Origin: Geotrypetes seraphini
Lineage: Eukaryota; Chordata; Amphibia; Gymnophiona; Dermophiidae
Length of the DNA: 64,000 bases
Direction: 5' to 3'
Assembly (NCBI RefSeq): GCF_902459505.1
Contig: NC_047096.1
Location: 3,410,001-3,474,000 of the forward strand
Part shown: piece by piece, positions 45,601 through 55,689 of the stretch
Layout of the letters: the number at the start of each line of letters is the position of its first letter
Position numbering within the stretch: position 1 is the stretch's first letter
Position numbers and translations under genes: made by a program
Notes under the pieces: generated by a model
The model's database searches: none
The model's input: the letters and a program-made list of their open reading frames with translations, nothing else
Told to the model about the DNA's origin: nothing

Positions 45601-48600
45601 CTGACGCTTGTTGCTTGTTTCCTCACTCACTCATACATACCTGTGTTTTTTCTGACATCTTTCTTCTTGTTGTGCCATCCACATGGGAGGGGGGGGGCTG
45701 GGTGGGTAGGTTGGGTATCTTTGGGGTGATATTTGTAAAATCTTTTCTGAGCACTTGATTCTTTATGGCACTGTGTGACTGTTGTATTCTTAGTTGATGC
45801 CTTGTACTTAGGGTTTGCCGTGGTGTATGATTGCTCTTTTGGCACGGCTGCCTTTTGTTGTGTTCTGTGTTTTTTCTTGATTTGCTCAATAAAATATATT
45901 TAAAAAAAAAAAAGTTATTTTCTAAAGTTATTGATATTGTTTTTTTAACCTATCGTATATATTTGTTAGGGATAAAACAGATAGTTTAATTAATCATAGG
46001 TTGTCATTGATATATATTTTTATTAATTCTTTTTGTTTTCCTTTTTGGTTTATATTTATTTAGTTTATTTCATCCTCATTTCTCCTCCTGATGAAGCAAG
46101 ATATGTGAAACACGATCGGTGTAGAGCGGAAATGAGTATTTTGGGTTTGAGCATTTGAGAGGTTTTCACGGACACTTTTTGTTTTTTGGAGCACTTTGGA
46201 ATTGAGAGACACTTGGAAATTTTTTTTGAAAAGGACCAGGATTACCGTTTTTCTATTGAACTCGCTATACCAGACTTTCACTTCACCCCTGACTTGGAGG
46301 GTGAATGTTCAGTATAACCCTTCAAGCTAAGTATAACATCTATATTACATCATATAAGATCTTTTCTTTTTGTAAATAATTTTTATTAAGAAAGCAGTCA
46401 AGACAAACAACAAGGTCCAAACAGAGGACCAAAGAACTGGTAGAGGAGAAAGATCTTTTCTATAGATATCAATTTGGGCAGGCAGGTGGGTGCAATGATG
46501 TCTGGTCTGAACACCACTAATGAGCATTGATGCTGTGTTTTTATGGTGTTTTAAACTGAGCACTCAATATAGGTTATATATATGTTATTATTTGTGTTGT
46601 TTATTGAATTTGATTTTTTATTATTTTGGTTTTTTGTGAATTCAATATTTTAATTGGATTTTCTCCCGAGTTTTTTCTTTTTTCTATGTTTCTTTAACCA
46701 TAAAGCTCTATGACCTCACAATGCAGGTGTAAAGAGCCTTAGCCAATAGGAAGAGGAGATGCAAATGTTAAGAGCCTTAGCCAATAGGGAGAGGAGGAGA
46801 TAGTGGATGCTATCAAAGCGAGTTTCCATTATTTCCTATGGGGAAACTCGCTTTGATAAACGAGCATTTTGGATTACGAGCATGCTCCTGGAACGGATTA
46901 TGCTCGTAATCCAAGGTACCATTGTAATTCAATAAATGAGGGAAGGACACAATAAGAAATTAGAGGTTATGAAGAGGATAGCTAGCTTTACATTTTAAAT
47001 AGATAGCTTTACGTTTTGGAGAAAAGCCAGGTTTTCAGATGCTTTCGGAATAATTGGAATGAGCCTAGGTTCCGCAGCGGGACAGGGAGGTTGTTCCAAA
47101 GCTCAGTGAATTTGAAGAAAAGGGAATTCCCTAATTTACCTGCATACATGACGCCTTTTAACGAGGGGAAAGATAGTTTGAGTTTTTTGGGCAGATCTGG
47201 TAGTGTCAGGTCTGTGTGCAGGTATAAATATTAAAAAGCAGGCACACACATAGGCCCACGCATAGCCCGGGCAGTGCTGCGATGCATGTGTGTATTTCCA
47301 TGCGATATGCACCCACACCCATCTCAGAGCAGGGGGCTAGCCTGCAAAGCTACTATATGGAAAACACAAGGGCTTCCTCTCAAACTTAAACCCACTGGGG
47401 GTAAATGGGCCATTTGAAAGCTGCTCATTGTTTTGCAAGTCTCTGCCTCTCAGGATGCATTGTTTTCCTCCAAATGCTTTCCGCTACCCCCAGGAGCTGC
47501 TCTGCAGGTCATTGCTTAGACTGGCCGGAAAAGCAAGAAAGGAGCTTTTCAAACAAACGTTAAACACAAATCCTGCTCACAAGCTTCAAGGGACAAAACC
47601 CCCAGCACACACTACTTCTGCCTCAGCAGGCCAGTTTAGCTACTTCTTCAATGGCACAGGAGAGAGAAACTCCCCAGCCTTCTGTTTACCCAACCTTTTC
47701 CAAACAAAAAAACTGTGGTGCGTTCCACATTCTGCAGCAAGATCAGTTAATCCCCAGATTAATGGTTAAAACCAGCTGCAGGAGGCAAAGCCTATTACAG
47801 CCCAGTCCAGGCAGCAGTACTACGGACCCCTTGGCAGGCTACACATGGGAGCGTTCAAGCTGGAATGGTACAGACAGTGAATTGCTGCCATCGTAGGGGA
47901 TGGGCCAGGGAGGAGGAGGGTGTGCCACTGTGGCCCCACTCTTTCCTCCCTCACCTTTGAGGCACTGATAGAAGCGCAAATCTACAAAGTGAGGTCATTA
48001 AGGGTCCTTAACAGAAGTGCTGCCCCCTGCCTGCTTCCTGGCTAGAGGAAATGCATGGGGTCAGGGACAGGGTTACCAGATTTTCCCAAAGGAAAAGCCA
48101 GACCTATGGAACACGCCCCCAGGCCTGCCCCGTTCCGCCTGTGTCATCCGCGCATGCCCCTTCCTGTCGCGATTTTGAGGGAAGTTTTCAAAATTCGGAC
48201 AAAGTGCCAGGTTTTGAAAAGCTGTCCTTGAAAAGGAGGCCATGTCCAGGGAATCTGGACATCCAGTAACCATATTCAGGGAGGAGTGGAATCCAGCTCC
48301 CTGCAGCGGCCTGGGAGAGAGGGAAGGGAAGAGACAAAGATATGTTCAGGGCACTGGAGGGACAACACAGGGAGAAGGGGTAGCAGAGAGACTGGGCAGC
48401 AAGTATCCCACCCCCCACCCCCTTTGACCCCCGCTCAGACATTAGAGAGTATCTTTTCCCAGCGTCTACCTGGCTCCCCAGTCCTCCTCACCCTACAGGA
48501 TACTCACAGCTGTCGAGAGACGTGATGCCAGTGTCATTTCCAAGTTGCCCTTCAATCCCAGCAGTGCTGGCACCAGGATAAACACCTCCGTCACCTCCTT

Positions 48601-51600
48601 GAAAACATCCCAGTGCTGAAAACAGAAAGGGCAGAGGTTAGAGGGCTTGGTAGGGAATCCAGAATACCAGCAGCACATGACTCCGGGATCTGCTCAGCTT
48701 ACAATTACCAGCAAAGACCAGCTTCGGAGTTTGTGGCCTCCACCTGTATTCCAAAGAGCAGGAGACTGCAACATGGAAGCCAAAAGCCATATCAAGATTT
48801 ACTGGAAAGGGTTAAAAGGGTTAACCACTGGACAGAAGAAGGGGATGCCTGATGGCTTCAGTCAGGAGATAAAGCTAGAGGGTTAAATCCAGATCCGAGA
48901 TGCAGCACTGGGTTTTTATTATAAAAAAAACATCATTAGGAGGATGCAAATCATCCAAAATACGGCTGTGCGTCTAATTTTCAATCTAAAAAAAAAAAAA
49001 TCAGAACATGTAACATCATACTATCGAAAGTTGCATTGGCTTCCGGTAGAGGCCAGAATAATTTTTAAATTGTTATAAAACATTATATGGTCTTATACCA
49101 AGTTACCTTTCAGATCATTTTGAACTAGTAAAAAAACCAGACGTTCTTCACGAAACACAACTTTATTTTTTTTCTCCCTCAATAAAAGGTCTTTGGAACA
49201 AAGGTTTAGTGGTTTGATCTTAAATTCTTCTTCTTACCAGGACTTTAGAAGGTTGTTCAAATCTTATCTGTGACTTAATCATTTCTTTTTATATATAATG
49301 TACTGTGTTTTGTGGTGTAAATTTGCTGTGTTTTATTGTAAACCACACTGAACCATGAGGTATTGCGGTACATAAATGCATTTGTTATTATTATCATCAA
49401 GGCCAGTGTGGCATTGGGGCCTGGATGAATGTTGCCTGGGATTCTGCACCCTGCAAATTCCCCTGGATGACACAAGATAACTAGTCTTAGAACAGGCCGC
49501 TCCATCCAAACCCAAAAGAGAACCTCTCCCTTTGCCAAAAGGTTCAGCTCTCCAAAGTAAAGCCTTTCAATACAAGTGTAAAACCTGACTCCCCGCCCCC
49601 CCCCCCCCAATACCCTGATTGCTTAATATCACTCAAAAAGAAAAACGACAACTGCAAATTGTTCAAAACACTGCTATAAAATTAATCTATGATGCCAGGA
49701 AATTCGACCATGTAACTCCATTTTTCATTGATGCACATTGGCTCCCTATTTGCCAGCGCATACAGTTTAAGGTTCACTAAAATGTAATTCTATCCCCCCT
49801 TACTCTTCTCTTCTATATATAAGTTCATGTAAACCTTTTTTTTCCTTCTCTTCCTATATTTTAAGTTCTTGTATTTGTGGGGAGCTGAACTGCAGGAAGA
49901 CACACACTGGAAATTCTTCCTGCCAGGGGTGGAGTTTGGGGTGTCGGAGAACGAAGCCAGCTGTTTCTCCCGCGGGGCAGTGAGTATGGAGGGCAAGTGC
50001 TGGGGGGGGGGGGGGGCAGTGAAGGCACAACACGAGTTGCAGAAAGGGATGGAGGGCAGCACAAAAACTGCTTTTTCTGATGGGAGGGTGGCGGGGACCA
50101 AGGCAGAAGAAAAAACTGCCTGCTTTTCCCACTGCACAGCTCAGCGACACACACCGACGAGGCAGGTTTTCAGATCCCGCTGCTCCTGTGCAAACGCCCC
50201 CTTCTTTCTTCTGCGCCTGCTCCGACTTTGCTAGAGACCGCAGGGGAGAGATTCAAAATGCTGCTGTGAAAATGGAGGGGAGGTTATTTGTGGATTTATG
50301 GGATTCGCAAGGGGGCTGCGCACCTAACCCCTGCGAATATGGAGGGAGACCTGTAATGTATTCAGGGCCACATCGAATTTGAACATTTGGTACAACCCAA
50401 ACCGTTGCTTTTAGGAATTTCTCTCCGAGCCTCCACTCTGGGTCTGCACAGTAACTCCCACAGGCAAAGCAGCTTCTACAGACCAAACATTTTGTCCTTC
50501 TCCATACTGTTATGTTCAAGGTCTCTGTCCGAGCCCAGCTCAGGACTGAGACGCAATTGTAAAACACTTTCATTGCCTTCTATCGTTCAGCTGTTACATT
50601 GTACGAGCTGCTTTTTGAAAACACGAATAAGCTGAAAATGTCCCTCCTTCCCCAACTCAAACGCAAACGTAGAAATGTCATTATTACCAACTTGTGTGTA
50701 TTCTTTATATAGGTATGTTTTATCTAATTGAAATATATATAATGTATTTAGGTCCCAGCAGCTGGCATTTGTCTGTCATAGGTAACAGGGTGATGGGACT
50801 GGAAGATCTGCAGAGGCGCTGCATTGGGATACAGGGAGTATCAAGTTCAAATCGCCCTATCTCAGAAAAGATATAGCAGAATTAGAAGAGGTTCAAAGTG
50901 GGCAACCAAAATGGTAAAGGGGACGGAGGAAAGGCTAAAGAGGTTAGGGCTCTTCAGTTTGGAAAAGAGGACGATCTGATAGAGGTCTACAAAATCCTGA
51001 CTGGTATAGAACGGGTCAAAGTGAATCAATTTTTTACTCTCTCAAGAAGTACAAAAACTAGGGGGACACTCGAAGTTACACAGAAATACTTAAAACTGAT
51101 AGGAGGAAATATTTTTTTACTCAAATAAAAACAGTTAACCTTAAACTGGCTGCTAGAGGATGCAGTAAGAGCACTTGGCATAGCCGGGTTTAAAAAAATG
51201 TTTCGCACAAGTTCCTGGAGGAAAAGTCCATAGTCTTCTATTGAGCAAGCCATGGAAGAAGCCACAGCTTCCTCTGGGGTCAGTAGCCAGGGATGTTGCT
51301 ACTATTTCAGATTCTGCCAGGTACTTGTGACCTGGATTGGCCATTGGTCTGACCACTATAGCTAGTCTTATGTTCTTATCCACCTACCTGCACAATGTCC
51401 AGAACCATCCCAGCGGCTACCGTGCCAAAGCCGGCCAAGAGGAAGGGGAAAAGAACCTGGAGTCCAATGGAGAAGGAGGTCTCCTTCAGAGGGACCCCTG
51501 CTCCGGGCCCCTGCTCCGCATCATCGCTCTCTGTACTCTGGCTGCCTTTTTCCAGGAGAGCATCCTCCTCCTGCAGCCCCTTCGCATTTGCCCGGGACTG

Positions 51601-51750
51601 TAGCACTACCACCGTCAACTCTTCCTGGATCTTGGCGGTGTTTTCCAGCTGCATATTCTGCAGGTTAGCATTGATGTCTTCATAGCCGTCACTAATGGGA
51701 TGCACCAGACCATTGGTCTGAGGGGCATCTCTTTGCTCTGGGAAGGACAT
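36509..51750 (-). CDS. SLC41A1: SLC41A1, complete coding sequence in ten exons
   Basis: SLC41A1 is a plasma-membrane Na+/Mg2+ exchanger of the MgtE-related SLC41 family. Coding exons total 1,533 bp (510 residues; human has 513): 51,388-51,750, 48,508-48,615, 44,944-45,015, 44,485-44,629, 42,990-43,136, 42,758-42,905, 42,061-42,140, 41,590-41,724, 41,063-41,211 and 36,509-36,694. Every junction is GT/AG and phase is kept. Two homologous membrane halves are seen: [16 protein letters not shown] pairs with [15 protein letters not shown], and [16 protein letters not shown] (246-261) pairs with [16 protein letters not shown] (470-485). The protein ends in DRDTDVGD as in human. The start is the ATG opening [14 protein letters not shown], which aligns with human MSSKPEPKDVHQLNG; no upstream in-frame ATG is seen. 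The cytosolic N-terminus diverges most, as expected. Spacing to RAB29 is about 3 kb in the same direction. Confidence 0.97.
36819..36920 (+). mobile_element. tRNA-derived SINE, 5' part
   Basis: GCAGCCTAGTAGTTATAGCC (A-box region) and GGTTCAAACCC (B box) are followed by TACTCCTTGTGAGCTTAGGC. It lies about 125 bases beyond the acceptor of SLC41A1's last exon. Confidence 0.75.
37222..37412 (-). mobile_element. CR1 LINE tail
   Basis: Antisense CR1 3' end with TCAGACCAATGGTCCATC and CTATAGACTTTTCCTCCAGG. Confidence 0.8.
37420..38560 (-). pseudogene. Decayed transposon-derived gene in SLC41A1 intron 9
   Basis: On the minus strand, pieces of a protein family I recognise from many animal genomes as mobile and multi-copy: [34 protein letters not shown] and [18 protein letters not shown]. 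The order fits one gene read right to left. I do not know the element class with confidence. It is an old copy with several breaks and no intact reading frame. Confidence 0.6.
38830..39240. repeat. Unclassified dispersed repeat and SINE tail
   Basis: CACTTAAG and GTGCTGAATA words occur in inverted relation (38,824-38,960), as in a small inverted-repeat element. At 39,160-39,240 a tail like that of the SINE at 28.6 kb (AACTCTCCTTGAGCAGCTAT) is seen. Confidence 0.4.
39800..40110 (-). mobile_element. LINE 3' end
   Basis: The ATCGCTTATTCAATTTGCTA antisense 3' UTR word is followed by the end of a LINE ORF in reverse. Confidence 0.45.
40620..40870 (-). mobile_element. LINE 3' end
   Basis: ATAATTTATTTTCTTGTCTA and GGTGGTTCACAAC are typical antisense LINE 3' UTR words of this genome. 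Confidence 0.45.
41063..41211 (-). CDS. SLC41A1: SLC41A1 coding exon 9
   Basis: This 149-bp exon runs through [16 protein letters not shown] and [12 protein letters not shown]. The acceptor is TTTGCCAG and the donor GTGAGAG. Confidence 0.97.
41590..41724 (-). CDS. SLC41A1: SLC41A1 coding exon 8
   Basis: This 135-bp exon encodes [15 protein letters not shown] and [11 protein letters not shown]. It is the second-half counterpart of the GGNL/KGNL helix. The donor is GTATGG. Confidence 0.96.
42061..42140 (-). CDS. SLC41A1: SLC41A1 coding exon 7
   Basis: This 80-bp exon encodes [17 protein letters not shown] and FTPVIN, matching human except for small changes. The donor is GTAAGAT. Confidence 0.96.
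42758..42905 (-). CDS. SLC41A1: SLC41A1 coding exon 6
   Basis: This 148-bp exon runs through [15 protein letters not shown] and [17 protein letters not shown]. The acceptor is CACTACAG and the donor GTAGAG. Confidence 0.96.
42990..43136 (-). CDS. SLC41A1: SLC41A1 coding exon 5
   Basis: This 147-bp exon holds [10 protein letters not shown] and the first PDN motif (residues 247-249) in [16 protein letters not shown], a conserved cation-pathway segment. The donor is GTAAGTT. Confidence 0.97.
43440..44480. other. SLC41A1 intron 4, mostly unrecognised
   Basis: A G-run (about 43,890), a short AAAGG array (about 44,010) and a lone ACCTTAGTAAAAGGACC half-hairpin near 44,118 are all that I can name. 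Confidence 0.4.
44485..44629 (-). CDS. SLC41A1: SLC41A1 coding exon 4
   Basis: This 145-bp exon runs from [19 protein letters not shown] to FIASLVL and ends in phase 1. The donor is GTAAGG. Confidence 0.97.
44944..45015 (-). CDS. SLC41A1: SLC41A1 coding exon 3
   Basis: This 72-bp exon runs from [13 protein letters not shown] to TGNMALIQ. It is phase 0 at both ends, with donor GTGAGTC. Confidence 0.97.
45409..45913 (+). mobile_element. 5'-truncated L1-type LINE insertion with target duplication
   Basis: It ends AATAAAATATATTT and an A run, and is flanked by AAAAGTTATTTTCTA (45,394-45,408 and 45,910-45,924). This is the signature of target-primed reverse transcription. Only 3' UTR-like sequence is present. 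Confidence 0.85.
46081..46130 (+). ncRNA. Type I hammerhead ribozyme motif
   Basis: Core CTGATGA (46,088-46,094) is followed by a bulged A, stem II GCA/TGT (one G-U), GAAA (46,107-46,110), stem III CAC/GTG with the A-U closing pair, and cleavage site UA. Stem I is CTC/GAG plus three outer pairs across one mismatch. It has the same architecture as the other three copies. Confidence 0.7.
46368..46449 (-). mobile_element. Very short LINE insertion with target duplication
   Basis: An 82-bp insert opening with a T-rich run is flanked by perfect 12-bp copies of AAGATCTTTTCT (46,356-46,367 and 46,450-46,461). Confidence 0.7.
46690..46930. repeat. Dispersed repeat
   Basis: AAAGAGCCTTAGCCAATAGG occurs twice, followed by GAAACTCGCTTTGAT in inverted pairing and ATTACGAGCATGCTCCTGG. 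Parts recur at 17,930-18,120. Confidence 0.5.
47010..47230 (-). mobile_element. L2/CR1-group LINE fragment
   Basis: Closely similar to the 3' end of the LINE at 7,496-7,720; both contain AAAGCCAGGTTTTCAGATGC. Confidence 0.8.
47230..48490. other. SLC41A1 intron 2, nothing recognised
   Basis: No repeat or exon that I can name. GTG/CAC-rich words occur near 47,250. Confidence 0.4.
48508..48615 (-). CDS. SLC41A1: SLC41A1 coding exon 2
   Basis: This 108-bp exon runs from [20 protein letters not shown] to SRLSTA. It is phase 0 at both ends, with donor GTGAGTA. Confidence 0.97.
48930..49395 (+). mobile_element. L2/CR1-group LINE 3' end
   Basis: Broken C-terminal text ([16 protein letters not shown]) is followed by the 3' UTR GTAAACCACACTGAACCATG and ATTATTATTAT. 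Confidence 0.75.
49625..49870 (+). mobile_element. L2/CR1-group LINE fragment
   Basis: Broken frame with [17 protein letters not shown] and [11 protein letters not shown], then a different 3' tail (ATAAGTTCATGTAAACC). Confidence 0.65.
50760..51385 (+). mobile_element. CR1 LINE 3' end
   Basis: End of CR1 ORF2 ([26 protein letters not shown]) and tail ending TGTTCTTAT. It stops right at the SLC41A1 first coding exon donor (51,387), within a few bases. Confidence 0.8.
51388..51750 (-). CDS. SLC41A1: SLC41A1 first coding exon
   Basis: This 363-bp exon covers residues 1-121: the divergent acidic N-terminus, the conserved SRANAKG and EEDALLE segments, and the first membrane helix [16 protein letters not shown]. 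The donor is GTAGGTGG. Where the exon begins upstream in the 5' UTR is not clear. Confidence 0.96.
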
Positions 51751-53020
51751 GGTGCTTTCTTCCAACACCGGTACTACTCAGTCATACCGCCCCCTGCCAA
51801 TACCAATCGAAGGACCTGTGCCTACATTTAAGGGACAGACTTCCCAGGTTCTCTCTTCCACTCTGGATGCCAGACAAGACGCCAAATGCTGTGTGTGCTG
51901 CAGAGATCCCCATCAAGCAACAATCCAAGTGGGGAGAAAAGACTGGACGTGTTAATCAGTAAAGAAAGAGAGCTACAGGGTCAGGGACATTCCCCTCCCC
52001 ACTGGTTTTGCCCAGGAGACCTTGGAAGACAAGACTCTGTGCTATCTCCTTACTTGTGTTTTGGGCTTGTGCTCAAACACGCTTGCATTCTACTGTTTTC
52101 ACAAGTCCAGAGGAAAGCCAGGGGAGGTGGCCATAGTCAAAAAGTCAAATTTCAAATAAGATCATTCATATCGATATCCCCGGCAGATGTTTGCTTTGGC
52201 ACCACAGAATAAATCCCAGACGCGGGAGGCAGAGTTATTTTGCCTTAAGATTGAAGCAGTTTCACTGAATCGTGGATGACTTCTGCAGTCCTGCTGAGGT
52301 TCCCTCCGAGGTGGCGTGGGCACCAGTGAAAAGGGCGAGCAGCGAGGGCTTCTCTGAAAGGAAATCTCTCACCTCCTGACACGTGGCAAAGAGTTATTTA
52401 AAGTAACAGGCAGACCCTGGGTTAGGTTACTTCAGGGTGCATTTAAAGGCTTGTGAAATTTATTCCAGAAACTGGGCTCTGCGACTTCATCACCTTAAAC
52501 ACAAAAATTTTAAAAAGAAAATTAGTACATTTAGCTACAAAGAGCTCATTCATTCTGCTAAGATCCTGCCCCACCTTCACTTGCATAGCCAACCAGAAAG
52601 GGACTTTACACGGGGCCTGAACAAGAGTAGGAAAAAAAAAAAAAAAAAGATACAGACAACTTGCCAATTTCATCATGCATTCTGATGGCAGCCCCCTCTC
52701 TCCTGGCTCCAGACTTCCCCACTTGGTCTTATACAATCTCCTTTCATTTCAGCACGCACACCTCTGATGGCAGCTAACCACCCTGTCCAACCCGCCCCAA
52801 GCTGAATGTCAGCCTACACAGAGGACAAGAGATGGAATGCAGAAAACTAACCCATATGGAGCCGTTATTCCCCACCAGGCAAACAGGAAAAGAGCTGGCA
52901 CACCACCAGCTAACAATATTTTAGGTTCCAGTAAGTCAAAGTGTCCTCTGCTGCTGTGTACATTAGAAGGTGTCTGGCCTCTGTGAAACCTAGCTGCATT
53001 GAGCAACACAGGTCTTCTTC
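51751..53020. other. Upstream of SLC41A1 first coding exon: part 5' UTR, rest unrecognised intron
   Basis: The 5' UTR acceptor could not be placed. No repeat is named. Confidence 0.4.
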
Positions 53021-53024
53021 AGTA

Positions 53025-53683
53025 GGAGGGGCCGCTGAAAAGTTCTCAGCCCCCCCAACAAGAGAATGAGGAATGACTAAAAAGGATAGGGCTCTTCAGC
53101 TTGGGGGGGGGGGAAAAACCGGCTGAGGGGAGATACGATTGAAGTCTGCAAGTCCTGAGTGGAGTTGAACGCATACAAGTGGATCAATTTTTTACTCCAT
53201 TAAAAATTTCAAAGACTAGGGGTCACTCGATGAAGTTACAGGGAAATACTTTTAAAACCAATAGGAGGAAAAAATTTTCACTCAGAGAATAGTTGCCAGA
53301 GGTTGTGGTAAGAGCAGATAGCGTAGCTAGTTTTAAGAAAAGTTTGGACAAGTTCCTGGAGGAAAAGTCCATAGTCTGCTATTGAGAAAGACATGGGGGA
53401 AGCCACTGCTTGTCCTGAATCAGTAGCATGGAAAGTTGCTACTCCTTGGGTTTTGGCCAGGTACTAGTGACCTGGATTGGCCACCGTGAGAATGGGCTAC
53501 TGGGCTTGATGGACCTTTGCTCTGACGTGGAGCCATGAAACTTACAAGCTATTCCACACTTTTCGTTTCATTTCATATCATTGAAAGAAAAAGTGCCAAG
53601 AAAATTGTGGACTAACGTGTAAGTTTCCTGGCTCCACATCATTCTCCTCTTGGCTGGGCTGAGAACTTTTCAGCGGCCCCTCG
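53025..53683. mobile_element. Tc1/mariner-type MITE with a CR1 tail inserted in it
   Basis: Inverted ends GAGGGGCCGCTGAAAAGTTC (both sides) are flanked by TA (53,023-53,024 and 53,684-53,685). A CR1 3' end (about 53,085-53,525) sits inside. The rest of the MITE (GTGGAGCCATGAAACTTAC) follows it. Confidence 0.8.
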
Positions 53684-54360
53684 TATGTGCTAACCGAAGC
53701 CACCCCTATTTTCAGAGAAAATGCCAACTGAAAAAGACCGTACAGCCAATCCAGTCTGCCCATCTGAAGCAAAACCCAGAATCCACGAGCCCTTCCTCTC
53801 TCATTTGCGATTGTCTCGTGTTTTTTAGTTCACACACTGGCTGCCCTGGGCATCATGCCCAGTGCCTTCCTTACACGAGGGTGAAAGAACAAAGACCGCG
53901 TCCCCGATGCTCTAAAGTTGCCGTTAAAATCCTGTGAGCTGTCGTAGTGCCAGTCAATTTTCCGATTTCTAAACGACAAGTGATGCTCCAAAAACTTTGC
54001 CTGCAGATGAGGTCTGCGGAAATACCACCCGATGAGTCACTGGAAAAATCAAGTGACGCATGCGCAGATAAGTTGAAGTGAGCCCCCATCATTATGTATC
54101 TTCCTCCCCCACTTCCCACCCCTTTTTTTTCCATTCCAATTTTGATGTATTTCTTAACTCACCATGTCCCTCCTCCCGTCTTGTCTCCAACATGTCAGTC
54201 TGTCTTCCTCCCTCCTTTATTATTTTCCTATGCCATTACTTTTATTTTAATATTAAGCTTTGTAAAACTTTTTTTATATATTGAATCCACTGAAAACCAG
54301 TTTGATAAAAGGTATATGAAAGAATAAAGAAACTTGGAAACTTCATGGAAAGACATAGGG

Positions 54361-54480
54361 ATCCTTTTACTAAGCTGCGATAGCGTTTTTAGCGCACGAT
54401 AAAACCCACGCTACGAAGCTAGAACTAACGCCAGCTCAATGTAAAAGGAGCTCATAATGTGCACATGCGCCAGGAAATGC
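54361..54480. repeat. Hairpin-MITE relative (one arm)
   Basis: CCTTTTACTAAGCTGCGATA and GCGTTTTTAGCGCACG are the arm words of the 16,479 family. The second arm is not clear. Confidence 0.5.
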
Positions 54481-54789
54481 TAAGTCATAGGCGTGCCTTA
54501 TTGTAGCGCATCACAGATGCACATCATAAATGTCGGGGGAGGGGGAGGGCATGGAGAATTACCAGCAAGTCATGCAAAAAAAATTTTTTAACTTCATGCA
54601 ATTGGCAGCCCCCGTCCTGCTTGTATACAGTTTAGAAAACACGCCCGAGAAGCGCTTTTAAACACGTGTATAACAAGATACCTACGTTTTGGGGGGTTTT
54701 GGTGTCTCCCCGTCCAAGAAAAATAAGATGTTTGTATCCCGTACTTTTATTTTTAATTTCCGCCTCTCATGCAGTCGGAAGCCCCAGAC

Positions 54790-55460
54790 TACAGAATGAC
54801 ACGGTGACAAAATTCATCACCGTTCCCACCCCGCGGATAACCGCAGGAAATAATCCCATGTCATTTTCTAGTGTCTATTTCAACCTCAGTCCTTCTACAC
54901 CAGCATTCTTCAAAGCAAAGCTGGGCCCATTCATACTCTGATTCTTATGTGAGCCAAGGATAATGAAGCCATTGTGACATCACTGATGTAATTGGCTGTT
55001 AGGCACTGGTGGAATGAGGCATTATGACATCACAATATCTGCTCTGGATACCAGAGACTGTCATTCTGTAGTGTCTGTTTCAACCTCAGTCCTTCTACAC
55101 CAGCATTCTTCAGAGCAAAGCTTGCGGGTCAGTGGTTGTGGCCATTCATACTCTGATTCTTATGGGAGCCAAGGATAATGAAGCCATTGTGACATCACTG
55201 ATGTGATTGGCTCTTAGGCACTGGTGGAATGAGGCATTATGACATCACAATCTCTGCTCTGGATACCAGAGACTGTCATTCTTTAGTGTCTATCTCAACC
55301 TCAGTCCTTCTACACCAGCATTCTTCAGAGCAAAGCTTGCGGGTCAGTGGTTGTGCCCAATTATACTCTGATTCTTCCCTCTCTCCTTAAAGAATGAAAT
55401 GAAGATGGTTTCCCGCGGGGACGGGGACGGTGATGAATTTTGTCACCGTGTAATTCTCTA
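54790..55460. mobile_element. Inverted-repeat element with 8-bp duplication, carrying a satellite array
   Basis: Ends near TACAGAATGACACGGTGAC and the inverse are flanked by perfect CCCCAGAC copies (54,782-54,789 and 55,461-55,468). The interior is about 2.5 copies of a 215-bp tandem unit (about 54,855-55,385). Confidence 0.85.
54855..55385. repeat. Tandem array, about 215-bp unit, 2.5 copies
   Basis: The word ATTGTGACATCACTGATG recurs at 54,971 and 55,186. TTCAACCTCAGTCCTTCTAC opens successive units. It shares its core with the array at 60,905-61,505. Confidence 0.85.
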
Positions 55461-55689
55461 CCCCAGACCTCCTGGCATAGCTTTCAACACACACCGTTCA
55501 ACGCTTCCGACACCTCCAGAGCTGCCAGTACTGCCTTGGCTGCCAATGGAGGCGCTGGTGAAGTTTACGTTTGGTTGCTTCTGCTTTAAGGCTTTGTTTG
55601 GTTGAGCTCCCAAATATATAAGGGAGCTTTTCTCTTTTGCAACCAACAGACACAAGAGAAACTCGCATCTGAATTTTGTTTTTCCGACG

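Larger units (their letters stand above)
45145..46330. mobile_element. Penelope-type element with inverted repeat and hammerhead, split by an L1 copy
   Basis: The inverted repeat 45,145-45,219 / 45,303-45,399 (blocks CTCCAGATAGAGGGATCTGA and its inverse) is followed, beyond a later L1 insertion (45,409-45,913), by AT-rich sequence and a hammerhead at 46,081-46,130. Grouping these as one element is an inference from position and from the similar layout at 33.5 kb. It lies in SLC41A1 intron 2. Confidence 0.55.

Noticed and set aside
51751-51768. Upstream start for SLC41A1 giving an N-terminus MLEEST
   Set aside because: The first codon is GTG, not ATG. The ATG at 51,748-51,750 aligns with human and is preferred.
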